A stretch of 11,457 nucleotides of DNA from an uncultured Clostridia bacterium (GTDB lineage Bacteria; Bacillota; Clostridia; RUG12999), in NCBI GenBank assembly GCA_949739095.1, contig CATIYX010000160.1, positions 1 through 11,457 of the forward strand, given 5' to 3'. Made by a program: the position numbers and the translations under genes. The first letter of the stretch is position 1. Each line of letters opens with the position of its first letter. The notes beneath the pieces are model-generated. The model ran no database searches, was not told the DNA's origin, and saw only the letters and a list, made by a program, of their open reading frames with translations. Shown one piece after another: positions 1 to 6,654 of the stretch.

Positions 1-45
1 AGCCAGCATTATCATTAGTAACGATACACATACTGCTTTTCGCAT
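1..45 (-). CDS. start of a secreted or membrane protein (partial, runs off the window)
   Basis: Only the first 15 codons are present, reading MRKAVCVSLLMIMLA. A basic pair followed by a hydrophobic run is what a signal peptide or signal anchor looks like. The ATG lies 24 nt after the nnr stop on the same strand, so the gene is probably the next member of that operon. A weak GGA sits 6 nt before the ATG and an AGGA about 13 nt before it. In Bacillus subtilis the gene after acpS is the lipoprotein gene ydcC, followed by alr; a LolA-like lipoprotein is therefore a reasonable guess, but this comes from neighbourhood alone. No lipobox cysteine is visible because the sequence ends first. Confidence 0.5.
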   Translation of the reverse strand, partial: MRKAVCVSLLMIMLA

Positions 46-69
46 CAAATTCCAGCAATCCTTTCCCGC

Positions 70-1569
70 TTACAAACAGCCGGACAGATGACGAATGATA
101 TCCGTTGGTGCCATAAAAGCCATTCCCAGCTCTGCCGCCGCGCGGTCACCCGCCATACCATGCAGAAATGCTCCAACTGCCGCACTGTTTGGAATGCCAC
201 GCGCTTCCAGCGTTGCAACAATGCCCGCCAGTACGTCACCACTGCCGCCCGTTGCCATACCAGGATTCCCCGTCGGATTTACATATGCAGTCCCGTCGGG
301 ATACGCAATGATGGTTTTTGCTCCTTTGAGGACCAAAACAACATCATGTTGCACTGCAAACGCACGCGCCATTCTCAGTCGGTTCTGTTGAATTTCCGCT
401 ACCGGCACCCCTGTAAGCCTTGCAAATTCGCCCGGATGGGGCGTTACTATCACAGGTGCCTGTTTTTCTTGTAATATATTTATATTCCGGCTAATTGCAT
501 TTATGCCATCCGCGTCAAGAATGATTGGAATTTCTATTTCCCTCACCAGTTGCTGCACTGCACGTTCCGTATCCGGCGCGCGACCCAGCCCCGGTCCCAA
601 AAGCAACACATCCGATTGCTTACATTGCCGCCGCACCATGTCTAGACACCCTTCGTCCAGCCAATGGTCTGCCGGGAGCGGGACCGTCATCTGTTCCGTC
701 AATTTCACCTCTAAAACTGCATTTAAATTCCGCGGCACTGCCACACGAATAAGCCCTGCCCCCGTCCGCAGCGCCGCCTCAGCCGCCAAATAGGCAGCCC
801 CTGTCATACCGGTACTACCCGCAACAATACATATCCGTCCCATGCCCCCTTTATTTGTGTCTGGGTCAATTGGCGGAAGCTTTAAGCAATCTTCTTCTAA
901 CAGAAACGTGTCTGCTGGCTCCATGTTTGCTACATAGTCTGGCGTAGAAATGTGGCAGACCACGACTTCTCCTGCATATACTGCCCCTGGTAACACTGTC
1001 AGACCCGGCTTGCAAAATGCAAATGTGCATGTCAAATCTGCTTTGACCGCACAGCCGCAAACACTGCCGCAATCTGCATCAATACCGCTAGGGATATCCA
1101 CTGCCACTACCGTAGCGCCGCTCTGGTTGATCCATTCTATCGCGCTGCGATAGGCGCGGTCAGTAATCTCTCCATGCACGCCAATTCCAAAAATTGCATC
1201 CACAATCACCGCGTCTGTCTCCAGTTCTGCCGGAAACTCTCTGCTGACGTCAATACCCATATTTTGTACAATTTCAAAATTCATTTTCGCATCGGACGGC
1301 AGTTCTTCCGCTCCATTTAGAAATATAATTTCCACCTTGCCACCACGGTTTCGCAAATGGCGAGCCATGGCAAAGCCGTCCCCCGCATTGTTTCCCTTGC
1401 CGCAAACAATAATAAACTGTCGTTCGCTGAGCGCCCCAAAATGTTGTTCCACCACATGAACCGCTTCCAGTGCCGCATTTTCCATCAATAGTAAGCCGCT
1501 AATACCTGCCTCTGATGTACAAAGGGCATCCAGACGCTTCATTTGTTTCGCTGTGATAAGCCGTTTCAC
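70..1569 (-). CDS. nnr: bifunctional NAD(P)H-hydrate epimerase / ADP-dependent NAD(P)H-hydrate dehydratase
   Basis: This cytosolic repair enzyme restores NADH and NADPH damaged by hydration: the N-terminal half interconverts R- and S-NAD(P)HX and the C-terminal half dehydrates S-NAD(P)HX using ADP. Numbered from the GTG start (499 residues), the YjeF_N epimerase part shows GKGNNAGDG at about 57-65 and VDIPSG at 157-162. The carbohydrate-kinase-like part shows a Gly-rich strand after 241, LLLGPGLG near 323, DADGIN near 352, TPHPGE near 376 and GMATGGSGDVLAG near 437-449 with the expected catalytic Asp. The family usually has Thr in GGTGD; Ser here is conservative. An ATG at 1593 would add eight residues but has almost no ribosome binding site, whereas GTG 1569 has GAAGGTGAG at 1574-1582 and begins the usual 'KRLITAKQM' motif. 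It lies directly downstream of acpS, in the same operon. Confidence 0.95.
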   Translation of the reverse strand: MKRLITAKQMKRLDALCTSEAGISGLLLMENAALEAVHVVEQHFGALSERQFIIVCGKGNNAGDGFAMARHLRNRGGKVEIIFLNGAEELPSDAKMNFEIVQNMGIDVSREFPAELETDAVIVDAIFGIGVHGEITDRAYRSAIEWINQSGATVVAVDIPSGIDADCGSVCGCAVKADLTCTFAFCKPGLTVLPGAVYAGEVVVCHISTPDYVANMEPADTFLLEEDCLKLPPIDPDTNKGGMGRICIVAGSTGMTGAAYLAAEAALRTGAGLIRVAVPRNLNAVLEVKLTEQMTVPLPADHWLDEGCLDMVRRQCKQSDVLLLGPGLGRAPDTERAVQQLVREIEIPIILDADGINAISRNINILQEKQAPVIVTPHPGEFARLTGVPVAEIQQNRLRMARAFAVQHDVVLVLKGAKTIIAYPDGTAYVNPTGNPGMATGGSGDVLAGIVATLEARGIPNSAAVGAFLHGMAGDRAAAELGMAFMAPTDIIRHLSGCL

Positions 1570-1616
1570 GCTTCTCACCTTCTCTGCTATCATTTTTTAC
1601 TCTACAGCAACCAATA

Positions 1617-1982
1617 TTATTCTGCAATCACCGTCGCCACTGCATATTCTCTGCAATGGGACACACTCACATGAAACCGCGTCAAACCAAGTCTCTTCGC
1701 TTTTGTCGCCGCATTTCCATCCAGCCGTAACATCACTTCACCTAAGGAGCCGCGCAACACCTGCACCTCCCGCAGCAAAAATCCGCGCACACCTGTCCCC
1801 AAACTTTTAGCAAACGCTTCTTTTGCCGCAAAATTTGCCGCAACGGATTCCACAGGGAACCCCCGCTCTTGCAGCATGGCACGCTCTTCTCTTCCAAAAT
1901 AGTCCTGTAAAAACCGTTTTTTCTCCATACTGTGTGCAATCCGGCTGATTTCTACGATATCTGTCCCAAGTCCCGCTATCAT
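1617..1982 (-). CDS. acpS: holo-[acyl-carrier-protein] synthase (4'-phosphopantetheinyl transferase)
   Basis: AcpS moves the 4'-phosphopantetheine arm of coenzyme A onto a serine of apo-ACP, switching on fatty-acid synthesis. The 121-residue length is typical. The N-terminal GLGTDIVEI carries the Mg-binding Asp at residue 8, FAAKEAFAKSLGTG carries the second acidic ligand at Glu55, and SVSHCREYAVA near 106-116 is the conserved C-terminal strand motif. The start overlaps the stop of the upstream membrane-protein gene as ATGA (1979-1982), so translation is likely coupled; GGAGG at 1996-2000 and GGAG at 1985-1988 lie upstream inside that gene. nnr follows about 47 nt later. Pairing of acpS with nnr is common in Gram-positive bacteria. 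Confidence 0.96.
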   Translation of the reverse strand: MIAGLGTDIVEISRIAHSMEKKRFLQDYFGREERAMLQERGFPVESVAANFAAKEAFAKSLGTGVRGFLLREVQVLRGSLGEVMLRLDGNAATKAKRLGLTRFHVSVSHCREYAVATVIAE

Positions 1983-2524
1983 AACTCCGCCACATCCTCC
2001 GGCGCCAGGTGAACATCCTGAGGACGGTAACGTTTGAAAATTGCCAGCATTTTTCGTGTCGGTTCAAAAATAATCATTGTCCGTTTTCCCTCTCTCATAA
2101 AAACGGCAAAATAACGTCGCGCCTGTGGATTTCCGGAGGAAATATCCATCCGCTCCACAATATTCACGTTCTGCTGTTCCCGCTGAAAATCAGGGTCGTT
2201 CACCGGCGCCATCATTTCAATCTCTTTTGCATTCACAGAAAGTATCCGTGTTCGTTTACGCTTTGCGACAATCTTATCCACATCCATATCGGCATTGGTG
2301 ACAATATATTCAAATTCCACTTTTCTTCCGGAAATGAGTCTATATGCCAGAAACCAAACTCCGGCTATAACCAGCAGAAACAATTGTCCTATGACAGGCA
2401 TTCCAAGCAAAAACAGCAACAGCGCACATGTTAGGACAATTCCCAGCAAAATAATCCCAATGATAATGGCAACATCTTTCCCTGTTTTTTTTCGTTGCAC
2501 TAAATTTTCATTAAAAAAATCCAT
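1979..2524 (-). CDS. two-helix membrane protein with PH-like C-terminal domain (DUF6106-like)
   Basis: A 181-residue protein of unknown function. Residues 1-16 are polar and basic, two hydrophobic helices follow at about 17-40 and 44-65, and the rest is a soluble, charged domain. The stretch VEFEYIVTNADMDVDKI (69-85) followed by KRKRTRILSV resembles the strands of bacterial PH-like domains and, as I recall it, the DUF6106 family of Clostridia; I could not check this by search. The start at 2524 is chosen over one 42 nt further upstream because GGGAGAAG lies just before it and the upstream ATG would precede the predicted transcription start. It is first in the operon and overlaps acpS by 4 nt, which hints at a role at the membrane or in lipid metabolism, but that is inference. 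Confidence 0.85.
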   Translation of the reverse strand: MDFFNENLVQRKKTGKDVAIIIGIILLGIVLTCALLLFLLGMPVIGQLFLLVIAGVWFLAYRLISGRKVEFEYIVTNADMDVDKIVAKRKRTRILSVNAKEIEMMAPVNDPDFQREQQNVNIVERMDISSGNPQARRYFAVFMREGKRTMIIFEPTRKMLAIFKRYRPQDVHLAPEDVAEL

Positions 2525-2556
2525 TCTTCTTCTCCCTTTCGTTGTGTCATGATAGT

Positions 2557-2585
2557 ATTTTATCACAATCCGTCATGTTTCACAA
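2557..2585 (-). promoter_or_regulatory. promoter of the DUF6106-like / acpS / nnr operon
   Basis: Read on the minus strand, TTGTGA (2580-2585) and TAAAAT (2557-2562) are separated by exactly 17 nt, a housekeeping sigma-factor pattern. The expected transcription start near 2550 gives a leader of about 26 nt before the ATG at 2524. It is divergent to the transporter promoter at 2627-2655. Confidence 0.7.
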
Positions 2586-2626
2586 GCCTATTAACATAAA
2601 ATCTTTTCGTTTTTTTTAGAAAGTGC

Positions 2627-2655
2627 TTGCATTTGGCAACAAAACAATTTATAAT
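2627..2655 (+). promoter_or_regulatory. promoter of the MFS transporter gene
   Basis: TTGCAT (2627-2632) and a perfect TATAAT (2650-2655) are 17 nt apart. The predicted transcript starts near 2662 and has a leader of about 78 nt. A 7-bp inverted repeat, TAATGGA (2652-2658) and TCCATTA (2669-2675), covers the -10 box and the start point, a usual place for a repressor to bind. Farther down the leader GGCGTA/TACGCC (2679-2692) forms another small inverted repeat. Confidence 0.75.
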
Positions 2656-2739
2656 GGACACATTACCATCCATTACGGGGCGTAAATACGCCTACTTTTG
2701 TTAAATGCTAGTAAAGAAAATCAACGGAGGAATAGGTTC

Positions 2740-3939
2740 ATGAAATTACATGCCAGACACACGCAAGCCGCCTGTTATGCCGGTTCTATGACGCAAGCTG
2801 CCAATGTCAACTTAGCGCCGCTTCTATTTGTGACATTTCAGCAGCAGTTTCATCTTTCTTTAGAACAAATCGGATTTTTGGTAACCTTCAATTTTACTAT
2901 TCAAATCCTCACAGATTTCTTTGCAGCAAAGTTTGCTGACCACATGGGGTACCGTCTTTCTGTGGTGCTTGCGCATGTCTGCTCTGCTTTAGGGTTGATT
3001 GGTCTTGGTCTCTTCCCTTTTTTGTTTCCAAACGCCTATGTCGGCTTGCTTGCTTCAGTTCTGCTCTGTGCCTTTGGCGGCGGACTGCTTGAAGTGCTGA
3101 TTAGTCCTATTATGGAAGCATTGCCAACGGAAAACAAAGCCGCCGCCATGGGACTGCTGCATTCTTTTTACTGCATTGGACATGTAGGCGTTGTTTTGCT
3201 GTCCACTCTATTCTTTATCTGTGTCGGTATACCGCACTGGTACCTGCTCCCCCTTCTTTGGGCAATTTTGCCGCTGCTGAATTGCATTGCCTTTTCCAAA
3301 GTGCCGCTCTATCCCCTTCCGGGCAGCGAACAGCCGCACCGGTTCCGCCATTTGTTTGGCATTAAAGTATTTTGGTTGTTTCTTCTTCTCATGCTTTGCT
3401 CCGGCGCGGCTGAACAGGCAATGGCGCAATGGTCCTCGCTGTTTGCTGAAACAGGGCTTCACGTTTCCAAAACGCTCGGCGACCTACTTGGACCCTGTTT
3501 GTTTGCTGTGCTCATGGGACTATCCCGTTTGCTCTATAGCAAATTTGGCAGTTCTTGTTCCTTAAAGTCTTTGCTTGGTATCAGCGCCCTGCTTTGCGTG
3601 GCAAGCTACTTAATTACTGTATTTGCACCACACCCGCTGCTATCTCTTGCAGGCTGTGCCCTATGCGGTTTTTCGGTTGGCATTATGTGGCCTGGCGTAC
3701 TCAGCCTTTCTTCCCAGACCTGCCCTACCGGCGGCACCGCGATGTTTGCATTTCTTGCGCTGGCAGGTGATGTCGGCTGTGCTGGTGGTCCCGGTCTTGT
3801 CGGCTTTATCTCCGACACCGCTGGCGGCACGCTTAAACTGGGACTGGGCTGCGCCCTGGTATTCCCTACCCTGATGTTGGCAGTTCTACTGTTTCTTCGT
3901 CAAATCCATTCTGCTGCTGAAAACCGTACAATTCATTAA
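2740..3939 (+). CDS. major facilitator superfamily (MFS) transporter
   Basis: A 399-residue integral membrane protein with about twelve hydrophobic segments by eye, the normal MFS size. After the second predicted helix the loop TDFFAAKFADHMGYR matches the MFS cytoplasmic loop motif (D-x3-G-x3-D-R-x-G-R) in its spacing and its final D-x-x-G-Y/R part. A charged, proline-rich stretch near the middle probably joins the two six-helix halves. The overall pattern recalls sugar or fucose-type permeases, but the substrate cannot be assigned. The start is the ATG at 2740, with GGAGG at 2726-2730 ending 9 nt before it; an in-frame TTG at 2698 lacks such a site. It is a single-gene unit, divergent from the acpS operon, with no linked enzyme genes to hint at the substrate. 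Confidence 0.85.
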   Translation: MKLHARHTQAACYAGSMTQAANVNLAPLLFVTFQQQFHLSLEQIGFLVTFNFTIQILTDFFAAKFADHMGYRLSVVLAHVCSALGLIGLGLFPFLFPNAYVGLLASVLLCAFGGGLLEVLISPIMEALPTENKAAAMGLLHSFYCIGHVGVVLLSTLFFICVGIPHWYLLPLLWAILPLLNCIAFSKVPLYPLPGSEQPHRFRHLFGIKVFWLFLLLMLCSGAAEQAMAQWSSLFAETGLHVSKTLGDLLGPCLFAVLMGLSRLLYSKFGSSCSLKSLLGISALLCVASYLITVFAPHPLLSLAGCALCGFSVGIMWPGVLSLSSQTCPTGGTAMFAFLALAGDVGCAGGPGLVGFISDTAGGTLKLGLGCALVFPTLMLAVLLFLRQIHSAAENRTIH

Positions 3940-4053
3940 CATAGTAACCTGTGTCTACCCTTGTTACCAGTTCGTGATATAAACCACGACAAAAAACAGT
4001 GTAAAAATCGTAGCAGTTTTAGCAAAAAATATTAAAACAATCAAATAGATATC

Positions 4054-4094
4054 AAAAACCGTAGTTATCTTAGAACATGATAACTACGGTTTTT
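4054..4094. terminator. bidirectional intrinsic terminator (16-bp stem)
   Basis: AAAAACCGTAGTTATC (4054-4069) pairs perfectly with 4079-4094 around a 9-nt loop. The A-run and T-run ends supply U tracts in both directions. It lies 114 nt after the transporter stop, farther than usual, and would shield the MarR promoter from read-through. No gene converges from the right, so only the plus-strand use is expected to matter. Confidence 0.75.
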
Positions 4095-4185
4095 CGTTCT
4101 GATGAAAGCGCACCGCAACATTGAGACCAAGAGAAAAATCAAGTACTGAAAATTGAAACCTCTAATATAATTTCAATTAATTTAT

Positions 4186-4199
4186 TTTAGGTACCTTGA
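4186..4199 (+). promoter_or_regulatory. upstream MarR-type operator, site 1 (imperfect palindrome)
   Basis: TTTAGGTACCTTGA matches the perfect downstream palindrome at 12 of 14 positions and has the same AGGTACCT core. It overlaps the -35 box of the MarR promoter, so a bound repressor would block RNA polymerase. Its centre is 40 bp from that of site 2. Confidence 0.65.
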
Positions 4200-4224
4200 C
4201 AATTTCGAAAACATATAGTATACT
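4196..4224 (+). promoter_or_regulatory. promoter of the MarR / ABC exporter operon
   Basis: A perfect TTGACA (4196-4201) and TATACT (4219-4224) are separated by 17 nt, a strong housekeeping-type promoter. The start point is expected near 4231, giving a leader of about 30 nt. Such a near-consensus promoter with operators on both sides suggests an operon kept silent by its own repressor until an inducer appears. Confidence 0.85.
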
Positions 4225-4225
4225 A

Positions 4226-4239
4226 TCAAGGTACCTTGA
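4226..4239 (+). promoter_or_regulatory. downstream MarR-type operator, site 2 (perfect palindrome)
   Basis: TCAAGGTACCTTGA is a perfect 14-bp palindrome lying on the predicted transcription start. It shares the ten bases GGTACCTTGA with site 1. MarR-family dimers typically bind such short symmetric sites and control their own operons, so autoregulation by the gene just downstream is the natural reading. Confidence 0.75.
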
Positions 4240-4260
4240 ATTATTAATGGAGTGAATATA

Positions 4261-4920
4261 ATGAAAAAAAATTTATGCAAGGAAGAAAACATGGCACACT
4301 ACGATGCTGCAAACATCAATGATAAACTAATAATCAATTTCAGAGACATCAAACATGTAATGCATTCTTTATATGAAGGGCGTGGTAGTCAAAAGCGTAT
4401 TCTGATGCTTCTTTTAAAAGTGGGAACCATCACACAGCAAAAACTGACCGAAAAACTGGGCATTCAGCCAGGCTCCGCAAGTGAAGTGCTTTCAAAATTG
4501 GAAAAGAACGATTTGATTATCCGTACTGGAAATCCCAACGACCGCCGTACTACTGATGTGATGCTAACTGAACAAGGGCGGATTTTGGCAGAAGAAGCGT
4601 TAGAACAGCGACAAAAGCGCCACAAAGAGATGTTCACCTGTTTATCAGAGAAGGAAAAGGCAAACCTGCTCGCGCTGCTCGAAAAAGTGAACAGTGATTG
4701 GAAGGAACGTTACCAAAACATTGGAAGACATCCTCGTAGCAGGCACGGAAAACCTCACGCCCACAGCAATCATTCTGAACATTTTGCCCAGCGCGATGAA
4801 AAAAACGGACATAGCTGCGATGGTAACTGCCGTGATTGTCTCCATCCCTGTGCAAGAGGAGAACACCATCAAGAATATCACGACAATGCAAGAAATCATC
4901 GTGATAATGAGGAGCGATAA
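4261..4920 (+). CDS. MarR-family transcriptional repressor with His/Cys-rich C-terminal tail
   Basis: A 219-residue DNA-binding regulator, longer than the usual MarR length of about 140-160. The winged helix-turn-helix covers roughly residues 42-112: GSQKRILMLLL, the helix pair TQQKLTEKLGIQPGSASEVL, and the wing with NPNDRRTTDVMLTEQG, whose D-R motif is typical. After a dimerisation helix ending near 154 comes a tail of about 65 residues with 12 histidines and the cluster C186-x3-C190-x2-C193-x3-C197. This looks like a zinc, other metal or Fe-S site, or a redox switch. The ATG at 4261 has GGAG 8 nt upstream; an ATG at 4291 with AAGGAAG 5 nt before it is a possible alternative. The gene ends 6 nt before the first ABC subunit, which it presumably represses together with itself. 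Confidence 0.92.
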   Translation: MKKNLCKEENMAHYDAANINDKLIINFRDIKHVMHSLYEGRGSQKRILMLLLKVGTITQQKLTEKLGIQPGSASEVLSKLEKNDLIIRTGNPNDRRTTDVMLTEQGRILAEEALEQRQKRHKEMFTCLSEKEKANLLALLEKVNSDWKERYQNIGRHPRSRHGKPHAHSNHSEHFAQRDEKNGHSCDGNCRDCLHPCARGEHHQEYHDNARNHRDNEER

Positions 4921-4926
4921 CGAATT

Positions 4927-6651
4927 ATGTGGAAATATATCAGACGCTATTTACCTTTTGCCATTCTTGCTGCACTATTTATGATAGGCGAAGTCATGAT
5001 GGATTTAATACAGCCGAGTCTAATGAGTAAGATCGTGGACGATGGCGTGCTTGGACTGAATAGCGGCGGCGGAGATTTAAACTTAATCTGGAAATTAGGC
5101 TTCAGGATGATTCTGCTCGTGCTGTTTGGTGGCTTTTGCGGATCAATGAACAATGTATTTGTGCATATGTCCGGACAGAATATCGGCAATGAAATTCGGA
5201 AGGATTGTTTTCGGAATATTATGACGTTCTCTTTTCCCCAGCTTGATCAATTCGGTGCCGGTTCACTTGTGACACGGGTGACAAATGATATTACACAGGT
5301 GCAAAACTTTGTATCTCAATTCGTGCGCGGCATGATTCGGACTGTTCTTTTGACCTTCGGCAGCATGTACTTTATATTTCGTTTGAACCAAATCTTCGGT
5401 TGGATTGTTCTCTGTGCTTTTCCATTTGTGGTGGGCTGTTTGGTGTTTTGCCTATACAAAGCAAATCCATTGTTTTCCCGGCTGCAGTCTCAGCTCGATT
5501 CCATCAATGCCATTATGCAGGAGGATGTTTCCTGTATCCGCATTATAAAAGCCTGTGTAAGAGAAGTTTATGAAAAACTCCGCTTTGGAAAAGCAAATAA
5601 TGCATTAATCAAAACACAACTAAAAATATTGGTTATTTTTTCCTTTATGAATCCGGTCATTAATGCGCTGATGTATCTTGTAGTAGCTGTTATTCTGCTC
5701 GTTGGTTCTTTTGAAGTTGGCGGCGGAGCAACAACTCCCGGTTCTATTATGGCTGCAATTACTTACATAACACAACTTCTTAACGGAATTTTGATGCTTG
5801 TTATGCTGTTTCAAAACATTTCAAGAGGTTATGCTTCGTGGAAGCGCGTAAAAGAAGTGTTGCACAGTCAACCGGAGCTAAAGGACGGAACTTTTGACGG
5901 CAATACAGAATGTCAGGGAGAAATTGAATTTCGGAACGTCTCGTTTTCTTATCCCGGCGCCGGTCAGACTATTCTTAAAAACATCAATCTACATATACAC
6001 AAAGGAGAAACCATTGCTATTATGGGCACTACCGGATGTGGAAAAACTTCGCTTATAAATTTAATTCCGCGGTTTTATGATGTAACTTCCGGTACTGTTC
6101 TCATAGACGGCATTGATGTGAAAGAATATAAACAAAAAGCTCTGCGTGAAAAAATTGCTGTGGTTCTGCAAAAAAGTGAGTTATTCAGCGCAACAATTCA
6201 GGAAAATATTTCATGGGGAAAACTGAATGCGAGTCATAATGATATTAAATCTGCCGCTGCTGTTGCACAGGCGGATGTCTTCATTTCCTCTACAGCCGAG
6301 GGATATAACACCCTTGTAGCAGAACGTGGCATGAGCCTGTCCGGTGGTCAGAAACAGCGAATTTCCATTGCACGAGCCGCTCTGAAATCTGCTGAAATTT
6401 TGATTTTTGACGATTCCACCAGTGCACTGGATTTGAAAACAGAGGCAAATTTGTATGAAGCGCTGCAAAAAACGCATTCGGAACGCACAAAAATTATTGT
6501 TGCACAGCGCATTGCATCAGTACGCCGCGCCGATCGAATCGTTGTGCTGGACAATGGTAGAATTGCCGCTATCGGCACACACGAGGAACTTCAGAAAACT
6601 TGCCCGATATACAAAGATATTTGCCACTCTCAAATCGGAGAGGAGGAATAA
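4927..6651 (+). CDS. ABC exporter subunit 1 (membrane + ATPase half-transporter, degenerate catalytic site)
   Basis: A 574-residue half-transporter: membrane domain of about six helices (roughly 1-310), then an ATPase domain (about 330-574). Motifs: Walker A GTTGCGKTS (367-375, Lys373), Q-loop VLQKSELF, canonical signature LSGGQ (471-475), Walker B ILIFDDSTSALD. The usual catalytic Glu after Walker B is Asp496 and the switch histidine is Gln527 (IVAQR). These two changes together mark the degenerate-site partner of heterodimeric multidrug exporters such as TM287/288 and BmrC/BmrD. The length is close to that of Bacillus YfiB (about 573 residues). A GGAG at 4911-4914 ends 12 nt before the ATG. 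The partner gene follows after 3 nt. The substrate is probably a drug or other toxic hydrophobic compound, inferred from the family and the MarR neighbour. Confidence 0.94.
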   Translation: MWKYIRRYLPFAILAALFMIGEVMMDLIQPSLMSKIVDDGVLGLNSGGGDLNLIWKLGFRMILLVLFGGFCGSMNNVFVHMSGQNIGNEIRKDCFRNIMTFSFPQLDQFGAGSLVTRVTNDITQVQNFVSQFVRGMIRTVLLTFGSMYFIFRLNQIFGWIVLCAFPFVVGCLVFCLYKANPLFSRLQSQLDSINAIMQEDVSCIRIIKACVREVYEKLRFGKANNALIKTQLKILVIFSFMNPVINALMYLVVAVILLVGSFEVGGGATTPGSIMAAITYITQLLNGILMLVMLFQNISRGYASWKRVKEVLHSQPELKDGTFDGNTECQGEIEFRNVSFSYPGAGQTILKNINLHIHKGETIAIMGTTGCGKTSLINLIPRFYDVTSGTVLIDGIDVKEYKQKALREKIAVVLQKSELFSATIQENISWGKLNASHNDIKSAAAVAQADVFISSTAEGYNTLVAERGMSLSGGQKQRISIARAALKSAEILIFDDSTSALDLKTEANLYEALQKTHSERTKIIVAQRIASVRRADRIVVLDNGRIAAIGTHEELQKTCPIYKDICHSQIGEEE

Positions 6652-6654
6652 GAG

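Larger units (their letters stand above)
3940..4260. other. non-coding gap between the transporter and the MarR-ABC operon
   Basis: No credible gene lies in these 321 bases. The first 114 nt after the transporter stop hold only short weak pairings such as TCGTG/CACGA near 3972-3989. A long hairpin follows at 4054-4094, then an AT-rich stretch with an 8-bp inverted repeat AATTGAAA/TTTCAATT (4151-4158 and 4171-4178), and finally the promoter and twin operators of the MarR gene (4186-4239). Confidence 0.7.

Noticed and set aside
88..474. Plus-strand open frames across nnr
   Set aside because: They are antisense to a gene with clear family motifs, have no binding sites, and their Cys/Arg/His-rich composition is typical of a shadow frame.
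2627..2641. TTGC-ATTTG-GCAA as a catabolite-repression (cre) or LacI-type operator at the transporter -35 box
   Set aside because: Only four base pairs are symmetric and the sequence does not fit the cre consensus.
2654..2704. Possible 16-codon leader peptide before the MFS gene (starting MDTLPSITGRKYAYFC)
   Set aside because: Its ATG lies inside the -10 box, upstream of the predicted transcription start near 2662, and has no ribosome binding site.
4694..4984. 96-codon plus-strand frame overlapping the MarR tail and the start of ABC subunit 1, considered as a frameshifted continuation
   Set aside because: The MarR frame reads through with a coherent His/Cys cluster and stops 6 nt before the ABC start, so no frameshift is needed.
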